This document shows positions 26,721-35,474 of a stretch of 64,000 nucleotides of DNA, one piece after another. The position numbers and the translations under genes are program-made. Below the pieces are notes generated by a model. It had not been told where the DNA came from. It did no database searches and saw nothing but the letters and a program-made list of their open reading frames with translations. This DNA is from Takifugu bimaculatus (Eukaryota; Chordata; Actinopteri; Tetraodontiformes; Tetraodontidae). Where the stretch lies: the NCBI GenBank assembly GCA_004026145.2, contig CP034990.1:20417080-20481079 (forward strand), read 5' to 3'. The first letter of the stretch is position 1. The number at the start of each line of letters is the position of its first letter.

Positions 26721-29700
26721 CTGGAAGCAAAAGATATTCAAACATCAATCAAGACAAAAGCCAAAGACCTGCAGTCTCAGGCGGAGGCTTTACCTTTACT
26801 TTGGCGGTGGTGGTGAGGGGTACGTGACCCGTGGCGTTGGCGTACTCTCTCTTCTCCTGCGCTGCCTGAGCTCCCACCAGGGCAGAAAAGGCTGTGGCGA
26901 GGTGACGGCGTAAGAGCGTCTTCTGGGGAGGAATATTTAGCAGCAGGGCCAAAGTCTCCGAGCTGAACCGGGGTTCCAGGATCTGTGGAGGAGCAAAGGG
27001 GGGTGCTGGTGGCCAACGGGTTTCCAGACACGTTTAAAAGAAGAAAGTCTCTCCGTGTTCAGCGCTTACAATCAGGCCGCCATGAACGCCGCTGCCCCGC
27101 AGGTTAGGAGCGAATTCTGCCAGATCCACCGACCTGAGCCACTCCATCACACGGTGGTTGGACCACTGCACCACCTCTGAAGGGGAGGGGTTCCTCTGGA
27201 GGAGAGAGGAGAACAGTATTCACATGGAATATCAGTTCAACACCCAAAAACTTTGTGTTGTGAAACATTTTCCATGATGAACTGTTTTTAAGCTCATCTT
27301 TCTGGTTATTTTTTTTATATATTTTTTTTTGGCCCAAGAGCCTTTTCCTAATTTTTTAGGGTAAGAGTCTGACCTGATTTAAGAGGATCTGCCTGTGATG
27401 TAACTGATCTTTTGAAGGACAATTTGGACTGAAATTTTGCAACCCCACCCTGACCATAATGTTATTTTATTTCTTTATATATTTTGATGTTTGCATTTTG
27501 GTGGAGTAAAAGTCAGACTAAAGACTTTAGACAATATAATTGGAGGAAATTTGTTATGTAACGTTTCAAATCCCATCTATAAAAACATGGAAGACACATA
27601 TTCACTTAAAAAAAAAAAAGATATTAATGCTCTTTACGCAAGAATTTGGAAAAAATAATGTGCGTCTGTCGCCATCTTGTGGCTAAAAGGTGTAATCACA
27701 ACGTAACAGAACAGAACGCCGGAAGTACCTCCTCCCCTGGTCTGCGGCGGAGACAGTTTGGGTTGAACTTGTTGACATGAAGGACGTGGATGGCACATTT
27801 AATGCTGAGATGAGGAGCTGACTGGTGACCTTTAGACTCAAACAGGTCATTCTGAAAGCACAGGAAGAAAAATAGCAGTAGGGTAGGCGTTTAATGGGGT
27901 GGGGGGTGGGGGGGGGGTCCTCACCACTGTGAGGTACTGGATCATTCGGCCGTCTACTCGGGCTTCATGGAACTGGTCTTTATACTGTGGCAGCCCAATG
28001 TCATCTAACCAACCTGAAATCAGAAATAAATTCAGTTACCTGTTGATTTGTATTGAAAGTTCAAATGATGCAAGAGAAAACATTCACCATGGATGAATTT
28101 GCACAATTATAGAAAGAAACAATAAGTAAGAGCCTCACGGGCGACCCAGATGTAGTCCAGCTCGGAGGACTTCTCCACCGTCTTGGTGGAAAACGCTCTC
28201 AGAGCCAGTTGCAGCTTCTTCCTGTGCAGCGGGTTCCTCATCCTCATCTCCTGGGGTCAGAAAAGGCTGCACGTCTGTCTCGGTCTCAGATTCTCCCGAC
28301 CCAGTGAAGCTTTTGAATCTCCACCTCCGTATTATTTTATGGATTTTACTCTCTGACCTTTCCAAATCCTGAGGCGTGGCCGACAGCAGCGTCTGCACGC
28401 TCTCCACCCACTGTCTGGTCAGATTGACATACTGGCCCAGTCCAAAGTCCTCCAGCCAGCCACACACCTGCTCCTTGTCCACTGACGAACGGAACGCTCA
28501 TGTCACTGAAGAAGAAACACAGACTTTTGTGTTAGTAATCAAAATATTCACCCTAATAAATAATCCGGTCCACGTAAAGGGAAGCACGGTTGTACCGTGA
28601 GGATGGATGCAGAGGCTTCAGGAGTCCGGGTCAGTCTGGGTCCTGCTGTTAGCTCGGAGTCCCCCTCTTTTGAACGGAGCAGCCTCTGGATCTGCAGACT
28701 GGAATCCTCCAGACTGGGTTCTCCGAGTCTGGAATAGTCGGTAAGGTATCAGCGAAACACGGCAGAAATTGACGTAATGACGTGCTGATGCTTCGCTCAC
28801 TTTCCCCAGAGTCTCCTGAAGCTGCTGTTGGTCTTCATGTACTCAGGCGACCCCACAGATCTGGGACCACTGTGCACGTTGGGCTCACAGTGAAGCGGGG
28901 AGCTGCTGCTGGACCTGGCCTCATCAGCTTCTTCAAAAGGAGAAAAAAGCAGCTTCAGATAGTTCAAATTTACCTTTCAGAGAACGTTGCTGAAATGGAG
29001 GCTGAGAGTGGTGAGGCTGGGGGAGGCTGGGGGGGGCTGGGGGGGGGGGGGGGGCTGGGTGAGACTAAGAGAGGCTGAGGGAGGCTGGGTGAGGCTGGGT
29101 GAGACTAAGAGAGGCTGGGTGAGACTCAGAGAGGCTGGGGGGGCTGGGAGAGGCTGGGGGAGGCTGGGGGAGGCTGAGAGGCTGGGTGAGACTAAGAGAG
29201 GCTGGGGGGGCTGAGAGGCTGGGTGAGACTAAGAGAGGCTGGGGGAGGCTGAGAGGCTGGGTGAGACTAAGAGAGGCTGGGTGAGACTCAGAGAGGCTGG
29301 GGGGGGCTGGGAGAGGCTGGGGGAGGCTGGGGGAGGCTGAGAGGCTGGGTGAGACTAAGAGAGGCTGGGGGGGGCTGAGAGACTGGGTGAGACTAAGAGA
29401 GGCTGGGGGAGGCTGAGAGGCTGGGTGAGACTAAGAGAGGCTGGGGGAGGCTGAGAGGCTGGGGTGAGACTAAGAGAGGCTGGGGGGGGGCTGGGGAGGC
29501 TGGGGGAGGCTGGGGGAGGCTGAGAGGCTGGGTGAGACTAAGAGAGGCTGGGGGAGGCTGAGAGGCTGGGTGAGACTAAGAGAGCTGGGGGGAGGGGAGG
29601 CTGGGTGAGACTAAGAGAGGCTGGGGGAGGCTGAGAGGCTGGGTGAGACTAAGAGAGGCTGGGGGAGGCTGGGGGAGACTGGGGGAGGCTGGGGGAGGCT

Positions 29701-31342
29701 GGGGGAGGCTGGGGGAGGGATGTGGTCCAGCAGACCAGACAGGGTGTGTTTCCAGAGCTCATCCAGCTGCTCTCCCTCAACTCTCAGCAATTACAGCTGT
29801 GATCAAAGCTCAAACGTGAGAGCTTTGCTGATGGGACCTGCTCCACAGGAGGGGATGGGGGGGCCACGCCAGTAGCATGAGGGGGCCACGCCTTTAACAT
29901 GGAGGGGCCACGCCAGTAGCATGAGGGGGCCAGGCCTGTAGCATGGAGGGGGCCACGCCCGTAGCATGAGGGGGCCACGCCTGTAGCATGGAGGGGCCAC
30001 GCCCGTAGCATGAGGGGGCCAGGCCCGTAGCATGAGGGGGCCACACCTGTAGCATGGGGGGGCCAGGCCTGTAGCATGGAGGGGGCCACGCCCGTAGCAT
30101 GGAGGGGCCACACCTGTAGCATGGAGGGGGCCACGCCCGTAGCATGGAGGGGGCCAGGCCCGTAGCATGGAGGGGCCACACCTGTAGCATGGAGGGGGCC
30201 AGGCCCGTAGCATGGAGGGGCCACACCTGTAGCATGGAGGGGGCCAGGCCCGTAGCATGAGGGGGCCACACCTGTAGCATGAGGGGGCCACACCTGTAGC
30301 ATGAGGGGGCCACGCCTGTAGCATGGAGGGGCCACACCTGTAGCATGAGGGGGCCAGGCCTGTAGCATGAGGGGGCCACACCTGTAGCATGAGGGGGCCA
30401 GGCCTGTAGCATGAGGGGGCCAGGCCTGTAGCATGAGGGGGCCACACCTGTAGCATGAGGGGGCCAGGCCTGTAGCATGAGGGGGCCACACCTGTAGCAT
30501 GAGGGGGCCAGGCCCGTAGCATGGATCTGCCTTCACTAAGAGCCTGAGCTGATTTACTCTGGCTGGAGTCTCCGTCTTCGCTCCCATCTGGAGACCTTTG
30601 ACTCCGGCTCTCACTGCTGCTGCTCCCGTTTTGTTCGCTGGGAGATGAATTTCTGGGCAGCGTCTGATGTTTGCTGTCGCTCAGGCAACTCTGCACAAAC
30701 CACACAGACACAAACAACCCAGAGGGAGAATCGTATCTTTGCCAAATCCTGCACAAAAGAGGGAACTGTGCTGCTCCGGTGAGGATCAGGGGTCAGTGAA
30801 TTATATCAAGAGATGTAAATATCAAAGGCCGAACGGCCTTAAACTTCAACTAACCTGATTTGGTTTTTGCAACTAATTTATTCAAGAACGTCATAAAAGA
30901 GGAACAATGTCCAGAGAAATGCAACTTTTAGTACCTTCTGTGAAGTTCCGTTGCTCAGGTGTGGTGACGTCGGTGTTTCTATCCTGTAAATAAACATCAG
31001 TTATCTCCCCAAAATCCCCCGATGACAGCGACGATCTATCGGAACCAGCTGCTTCCTCACCTGAAGTCGCCGTCTTTCTGTGCTGATGAAGACGTGTGTG
31101 GAGAGGAAGAACTGGATGTGGAAGCATGCGACACCTGCGACAGTGAAAGACAGCAAGTTTCTCCTGCTTCAAAGATCAAAGTGAAACTGGATTGGGAGCT
31201 GGGCCATCTGTACCCACTTCAGACTTTAAATCCTCGGATTTGGCACCGGCAGAGTCGCTCCTCTTCATCGGCTCCTGCAGTTCCTCCTCGCTGCTGGTGG
31301 ATGGAGTCCTGCCGTTGGACACCGTGCCAACAGCAGGTGGCG
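26505..31342 (-). CDS. ppfibp2: Liprin-beta-2, C-terminal two thirds, 13 exons (left copy)
   Basis: Liprin-beta proteins are scaffolds with an N-terminal coiled coil and three C-terminal SAM domains. They bind liprin-alpha and so link to LAR-type receptor phosphatases at adhesions and synapses. Thirteen exons A-M can be traced: 31218-31342, 31061-31134, 30935-30983, 30537-30690, 28801-28930, 28596-28728, 28358-28505, 28139-28250, 27925-28013, 27729-27851, 27070-27195, 26794-26982 and 26505-26720, about 555 codons. The family signatures are WGK then RRTQSG and KRGGLRA, WLEDFGLGQYV (SAM1), RWLDDIGLPQYKDQF (SAM2), HRVMEWLRSVDLAEFAPNLR (SAM3), and LGFTQFSHLRK with DYICPM near the end. The segment CAIHVLHVNKFNPNCL favours beta-2 over beta-1, judged from memory of the human proteins. 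The N-terminal coiled coil (about 300 residues) is absent because of the gap. Exons F, G and J contain apparent single-base indels, described under those exons. Confidence 0.9.
26794..26982 (-). CDS. ppfibp2: ppfibp2 exon L (SAM3, second half)
   Basis: The acceptor is tgctcctccacag and the donor GTAAAG; 189 bp. It reads ILEPRFSSETLALLLNIPPQ, then KTLLRRHLATAFSALVGAQA and ends LTTTAKVK. The IPPQKTLLRRHL motif is characteristic of liprins. The right copy differs by two synonymous changes (Ala GCC/GCT, Leu CTA/TTA), consistent with purifying selection on a functional protein. Confidence 0.95.
27070..27195 (-). CDS. ppfibp2: ppfibp2 exon K (SAM3, first half)
   Basis: The acceptor is ctctcctccag and the donor GTAAGC; 126 bp, phase 0 to 0. 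It reads RNPSPSEVVQWSNHRVMEWL, then RSVDLAEFAPNLRGSGVHGG and LI. This is close to invariant in liprin-beta and identical in the right copy. Confidence 0.95.
27671..27683 (-). promoter_or_regulatory. CTCF-like motif in ppfibp2 intron J-K, left copy
   Basis: GCCATCTTGTGGC matches the reverse-complement CTCF core at every position. It is intact in the right copy although neighbouring bases differ. In fish genomes, motifs of this type can also be carried by old repeats. Confidence 0.35.
27729..27851 (-). CDS. ppfibp2: ppfibp2 exon J (SAM2, second half), +1/-1 indel pair
   Basis: The acceptor is gtgctttcag and the donor GTACTT; 123 bp. The left copy reads NDLFESKGHQSAPHLSIKCA, whereas the right copy and the family read NDLLSLKVTSQLHHLSIKCA. 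An extra T in the left copy (GTTTG against GTTG) and a missing A (CTCCTC against CTCCATC) 25-30 bases later cause the difference. The length and downstream frame (HVLHVNKFNPNCLRRRPGEE) are kept. Two compensating indels in a conserved domain look more like sequence error than a natural allele. Confidence 0.93.
27925..28013 (-). CDS. ppfibp2: ppfibp2 exon I (SAM2, first half)
   Basis: The acceptor is tgatttcag and the donor GTGAGG. It completes Arg and reads RWLDDIGLPQYKDQF, then HEARVDGRMIQYLTV. This is nearly invariant in liprin-beta SAM2. The sequence is identical in the right copy. The following intron is only 73 bp and holds a G-run on the plus strand. Confidence 0.95.
28139..28250 (-). 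CDS. ppfibp2: ppfibp2 exon H (end of SAM1, SAM1-SAM2 linker)
   Basis: The acceptor is ctgaccccag and the donor GTGAGG. It reads EMRMRNPLHRKKLQLALRAF, then STKTVEKSSELDYIWVA plus the first base of an Arg codon. The core PLHRKKLQLAL is the last helix of liprin-beta SAM1, and DYIWV-R leads into SAM2. No indel is needed. Confidence 0.9.
28358..28505 (-). CDS. ppfibp2: ppfibp2 exon G (SAM1), three apparent 1-base deletions
   Basis: Encodes the first SAM domain: DMSVPF, then KEQVCGWLEDFGLGQYVNLT, RQWVESVQTLL, ending TPQDLE. Relative to the family (PFAQW then the charged residues, and DMEKELG at the exon end) one base seems missing at each of three places: in GTCAG before the conserved Trp, in ACAAG just after it, and in the A-run of GGAAAG at the donor. 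The three losses sum to a codon, so the literal frame stays open, but it would destroy SAM1. The donor GTCAGA is weak. No second copy of this exon lies inside the window. Confidence 0.82.
28596..28728 (-). CDS. ppfibp2: ppfibp2 exon F (RRTQSG basic segment), locally frame-disturbed
   Basis: After the acceptor gactattccag one frame reads TRRTQSGGFQSADPEAAPFK then RGGLRA, a clear match to liprin-beta (RRTQSGNF...FRRGGLRATAGPRL in the human protein). Exon E, however, enters one base out of that frame: a C appears missing before CGGAGA. After RGGLRA an extra A shifts into the frame that reads TAGPRLTRTPE. The literal spliced reading is open but scrambles the conserved segment. The 3' end is uncertain: the donor could be GTACAA (end 28596) or GTGCTT (end 28588). 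The latter gives the phase exon G needs. Confidence 0.72.
28801..28930 (-). CDS. ppfibp2: ppfibp2 exon E (linker to WGK segment)
   Basis: The acceptor is ctccttttgaag and the donor GTGAGC. Joined to exon D it reads KADEARSSSSSPLH and ends SPEYMKTNSSFRRLWGK. The closing F-x-x-x-WGK resembles the liprin-beta-2 segment before its RRTQSG motif (KKFWGK in the human protein, from memory). It leaves two bases, so exon F should complete a Lys codon. Confidence 0.82.
28999..29725. repeat. G-rich minisatellite in ppfibp2 intron D-E
   Basis: Tandem units built from GAGGCTGGGTGAGACTAAGA and GAGGCTGGGGGAGGCT, about 32-36 bp each, with strong G bias on the plus strand (template strand of ppfibp2; the RNA is C-rich). 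Near 29,655-29,710 four or more G5 runs are separated by AGGCT, which meets the usual G-quadruplex pattern. The matching interval of the right copy lies beyond the window. Confidence 0.95.
29857..30523. repeat. 22-bp minisatellite in ppfibp2 intron D-E
   Basis: About 30 units of GTAGCATGAGGGGGCCACACCT, 22 or 23 bp, with variants CACGCC, CAGGCC and CATGGAGG. Three overlapping minus-strand frames stay open across it (Met-Leu-Gln-Ala-Trp-Pro-like repeats) but have no family match. It ends about 14 bases from the donor of exon D. Confidence 0.96.
30537..30690 (-). CDS. ppfibp2: ppfibp2 exon D (Ser-rich linker next to minisatellite)
   Basis: The acceptor is gtttgtgcag. The exon reads SCLSDSKHQTLPRNSSPSEQ and continues Ser/Gly/Asp-rich. 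I end it at a GTGAAG donor after CTCTTA, which leaves one base and joins exon E in frame. The 22-bp minisatellite starts about 14 bases past this donor. The open frame that runs on into the repeat is not coding. Confidence 0.7.
30935..30983 (-). CDS. ppfibp2: ppfibp2 exon C (short linker exon)
   Basis: A 49-bp exon between the acceptor tgtttatttacag and a GTACTA donor. Joined to exon B it completes an Arg codon and reads RIETPTSPHLSNGTSQK, ending in phase 0 as exon D requires. The three-exon phase chain is the main evidence; the residues are linker-like and not diagnostic. Confidence 0.65.
31061..31134 (-). CDS. ppfibp2: ppfibp2 exon B (Ser-rich linker)
   Basis: Flanked by the acceptor ctgtcgcag and a strong donor GTGAGG. 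It is 74 bp, enters in phase 0 and leaves two bases. It reads VSHASTSSSSSPHTSSSAQK then DGDF. The poly-Ser linker character and the exact phase match with exon C support it as a real exon. Confidence 0.7.
31218..31342 (-). CDS. ppfibp2: ppfibp2 exon A (Ser-rich linker)
   Basis: The acceptor is ttgttgctgcag on the minus strand, and a donor GTGGGT follows codon GAA. Only one frame is open, reading APPAVGTVSNGRTPSTSSEE and then a Lys/Glu/Ser-rich stretch, which is a typical disordered linker between the coiled coil and the SAM domains. Ending at GAA leaves phase 0, which fits exon B; a second possible donor four bases later (31214) would break the frame. Low-complexity linkers are weakly conserved, so the assignment rests on splice sites, phase and position. 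Confidence 0.7.
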
Positions 31343-31395
31343 CTGCAGCAACAAAGAGGAAGAAGTCAGGAAGACAGGAAGTGCAGCTGCTTACG

Positions 31396-31495
31396 NNNNN
31401 NNNNNNNNNNNNNNNNNNNNNNNNNNNNNNNNNNNNNNNNNNNNNNNNNNNNNNNNNNNNNNNNNNNNNNNNNNNNNNNNNNNNNNNNNNNNNNN
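31396..31495. other. Assembly gap, exactly 100 N
   Basis: A run of exactly 100 undetermined bases. Round lengths like this are conventional placeholders for a gap of unknown size in scaffolding. The left flank is 53 bp upstream (in gene direction) of ppfibp2 exon A. The right flank shows no ppfibp2 exon. The gap therefore interrupts the gene and marks the joint between the two copies. Confidence 0.99.
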
Positions 31496-34400
31496 TTCAC
31501 CTCTGCTGAGCAGAAAAACACGGACAGAGACGTGAAATCCTGTAGAGGTGAACTGGAAGTTCTGATTTTGGAGGACGTGCATGAAATGTGCAGCCAGCCG
31601 AGATTCACACCTCTGGGAGACGTTCTCCTCAACCCTCCACCTGCTGCCAGACAGAAACAGCAAGAAAGGCAGGCGGCGGACAGAGGCGCTCGATTGCAGA
31701 GAACTCGGAATTGTGAGAGCGTATTCGACTGTTCCAACAGCCTCTCTGAAAATTCATGACTGGAAAGAGCGTGCTTGGCCCTTTGAAATGTTGCTCAATT
31801 CACAGACACTGAACAGTGTCTCAGACAACCCCGTCCAATCCATGCTAACAGAAGCTAAAGGACTTGGAGCTGGCTTCTGTTGCTTGGAGCTGATAAATCA
31901 GGGAAGCTTCTGCCGGTACTCCCGGTTTTAGAAGGCACGTCTCCTGCTGAGGTTCACTAGGTTAAGAAATAATTCCATGTCACAGTTGAGTAAACGCCTT
32001 GACAAATATTCAAAGAAACCACCCCACCGAGCACCACGCTCTGCCTCCCCAGAGAGAAAAGTGTCTAACTGAAGAAGACTTGTTGTTTGTCTACACAATC
32101 TGGGCTGGAGCCAAAAGTTGAGCATGGGGGGGGTCCGGTCCCTCCAGGCCATGAGGGCTAGGATTACCTCCACGTGCTAGCTTTGCAGCCACCCCCCATC
32201 CCCTCCACTCTCTTCTCACTGTGAAGCCAATTTGCTGTGGCAGGCGCGCGTCTGAGGGTCCAGATCTTGTTACGCAAATTTAGCTTTTCTGGAGGATTCT
32301 GGAGCAGGTCCAGACCGGAGAGGCGAGGAGAGGCGGCGCGTATCTCTGAGGAGCGTGCGGCAGAGACGACATGATATGGGCTGTTATGTTTGATGAGATT
32401 TAATGGGGAAGCTTTGTGTGGTGTACAAACAGCGTAATCTGAAGGCTATTATGTTACAAATCACCAGATAAGAGCCATGTGAAAAACATCGTTCCGTCAG
32501 GCTTCACTTGCTCTCACAACCCCTCCAAAATAAATGATGATTGTGCCAAAATCAGGAAAATATGACACGAGCTAAATCAGCTGAATGATTTTTCATGTTG
32601 TCATTTCACGTTTCTTTCTGTGCCTCTGGCTCATCCCAACGAGGTGCCGGAGCTCAGATTAGAGAACGTCCGTCCTGTCCCGGACTAAATCCTGCTGCAG
32701 TCTCTCAGCCGGGAAGCATGGCTGGGGGGGGGGCTCAAGAGGAAGAGAGGCTTCTGTGGGTTTACCCAGCTCTGCTTTCATCCTCTCTGATGTTGTTTTT
32801 AGGGATGGGCTGGTGGTCGTGTCTGGATCGGGGTCGAAGTGTCAAAAGGGGACGTCCGGTGGTGATAAGCATCTCTAGGCAGTCAATTGCAAACTTGATG
32901 ATGGTACCGAGGCCGTTGCTGATGAGATAACATGAACACTCTGTATTCTGAATAAGGAAATTATTGGGAATCAACAAAAACATGTATAACAGCAGGTTTC
33001 CTTTGTGGTTCTGTCTTCAGGTCCATCCTTTATTTATTTGGTTACTTAAGAAGGTAAAGGGACTGAAGGTATAATTGTTCTCAGCTCTGTGTCGTCCTCT
33101 AATCTTCCCTCAAGAAGCCGAGCTCACAACAGAGGGCATCGAGTCTCTTTAGAATCTAAGAAACCAGCAGAGGGAGGCATCTGAACATGTGGGGCATTGT
33201 GGGAATGTCCAGACAAAGGGTAACTGTGATGGCTGAAAAGTCTGGAATTGTCCATGCTTGTTTGGGAAGTTATGGCCAAATGCACTTTCCCACAGAGCTT
33301 TGGTAAAAGCATTGTGAGTCTGTGGGTCTCAGACTCGTTTCAGTGTAGATGTGGGGAGTGGGAAGACGTGGCGATGTCAACCAAGCGCAGCTTGCCTGAA
33401 TAGTCATCAGTTGACATGCGGGGAAACACTTTTTTCTTTCACTTCTTGGGCTCCTTCAGGCCATATCAAATTTGTTTCCCGTGTGATACGTGAAGCCTTT
33501 GGTCTGACACGAGTATCCCGCGGCGTCCTGTAAGCTGTGCTTTGAACCGGCTGACGGCTGCATAGTCGGCAAAGTAAAAGAAGCGTGAAAGTCTGCCGAA
33601 AACATGACATTATCGCTGTCATTAATAGCATTATCCTGCTGGACTATACTTATAATGCTGTACACTGGCTGACAAGTGGAGGATTAAAGAGAGCTCTATT
33701 CCTCTGCCAGACTCTTAAACATCTCATTTCCAATTAACATGAGACCCAGAGCAGCGTGTGTCACAGGAGGACATAAATCTTCTGTTTCCCTTCCCCCTAC
33801 TGGCCCCTGCAAGTGCAGGCAAATACAATCCAGCTGACACAAGAGCGCAGCACTCACTAAACTTGAGGACCTCATCATTTCATCCAGTGCTAACTCCTCT
33901 CACCCGCCACCCCCCAAAGTTTTGACGCATTTTACATTTGGCCGTTTTTCTAATCACGCCACTAAAAAAAAGAAAAATCATGTCCACTCGCAAATCTTGG
34001 CCGTTTTCCCCAGGAGAAAGACCAGATCCACCCCAGTGTTTCCATCCAAAGACTTAGCAAAGCAGTCATTACCCCGCTCCCAATGCAGAGGGCTTTCACA
34101 AGACGCAGTGATGGATGACTCCTCTCCTCCTCCTCGCCTCCTGCTCTCCTCCTGCTCTCCTCTTCCTCGCCTCCTGCTCCTCCGTGGCAGAAGTCAGCAT
34201 GCTGCTCCTCCGAAGACCCTGCTGCCCGCTGTTCTAATCGACTCCGCAGATGACATGCAATCAGTGAGGAAAGAGCCCATTTCGAGCACCATCCGCTGCT
34301 CTTAGATGTGTATCGGAGGCTGCCAAACGGCCATCCGGGGCCTTTCTTAATGGGTGTCTGGTCCTACCAGGGGGACATCAGAAATACTAGAGAAGGTTGT

Positions 34401-35474
34401 TCCTGGTGGTCTATTTAAGACCAAACATTTCTAATTTCTAACTGGACTAAAGAAATCCTCAGAGGATGAGATGAAGATGGTGATGGTGGTGAGATTCTGG
34501 ATATCTATAGTTTCAAGCTTTCCTGAATGTACCCGTGCTGCTTATTTTGGCAGCAGATTCAGACTGCAGTCTTCTAGATAAAACAGATTAATAGGTTTTA
34601 CTTTTAGTTACATAGTATCATGCTTTTATTTTTGTATTTTGCCTAATTAATTGCTTGAGCATCACTAAAGTGGAAATTAGGCCCAGATAGCACCAAACCC
34701 TGACGACCACAGCCTGAGGTCACAGTCGGTGTGTTTCGATTGCTGTCTTTATTTTACTTTTTTTGAATAATCACATAGTTTAAGGAAATAAAATAAATAA
34801 ACCTGAAGCAATTTTTTAATGTGAAAACTCATGGAGGAAAAAAACATGCAAACAAATGACCACATTATTTTTTCGATATTCCTCTTTAAATTGGCTCCTA
34901 ATGCGTCTTGAAAGCTGCATTCGCCTGCTTTCTGCGGCTAAGTTTACTTTCCTTTCAGATGGATTTCTGCCATCCTGACCCAGTAACCAATGACTGCATA
35001 CACACACATTATTTGGTCATTAGTTGTATTCTCATTAGTGTTGGACCCTGATTAGGGACGTGCTGATGGCTACCCACAGGGACGCAGTGGCCAGTCAATC
35101 TGATAGTCTTTAGAGTCGGAGGCTTCTGCTGAGGGGGTCGCATCGGACACTTCTGCCTCCCGCTGCAAATTTCCTCCCTCCCACCGGCGCACATGTCTTT
35201 CCCCCTGAGCAACAGCACCGACACCTCCCGCTGTCCTCTGTGGCAGGAAGCACGGTGAACACGGGCTGAGAGGTCAGGCGTCATCAGCTGTCTCGACACT
35301 CGCGTGTTCCAGCAGATATTCACATGCTCAGAAACAGAGAATTGTTCACTTGATCAGTTTCTTTGGTGGCAGACTCCACTCTCAAAGTATGAGCCCTGGG
35401 GCCCGGCCAGAACCCATCGGAGAACTTAAAGACGACCGAGTGGGCAAACGTTAGTGTGAAAACAACCAGCACGG
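31496..35474. other. Non-coding left flank of the right copy
   Basis: No ppfibp2 exon appears, although the gene should continue here if the two contigs were truly adjacent. A pyrimidine-rich CTCCTCCT tract lies at about 34117-34185. No counterpart exists inside the window. Confidence 0.7.

Noticed and set aside
26485..26748. 87-codon minus-strand frame overlapping ppfibp2 exon M
   Set aside because: It is a shifted reading of exon M and the preceding intron. The liprin tail is in another frame.
29784..30756. Overlapping minus-strand frames of 194-317 codons with Pro/His/Cys repeats
   Set aside because: They are translations of the 22-bp minisatellite. Only the first part of one frame (exon D, 30537-30690) is coding.
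31328..31348. Strong CTCF-like core AGGTGGCGCT
   Set aside because: It overlaps the acceptor and first codons of ppfibp2 exon A, so coding and splice sequence explain it.
31022..31759. 245-codon frame spanning the gap
   Set aside because: It crosses 100 unknown bases and is antisense to ppfibp2 exons A and B. It is not evidence of a gene.
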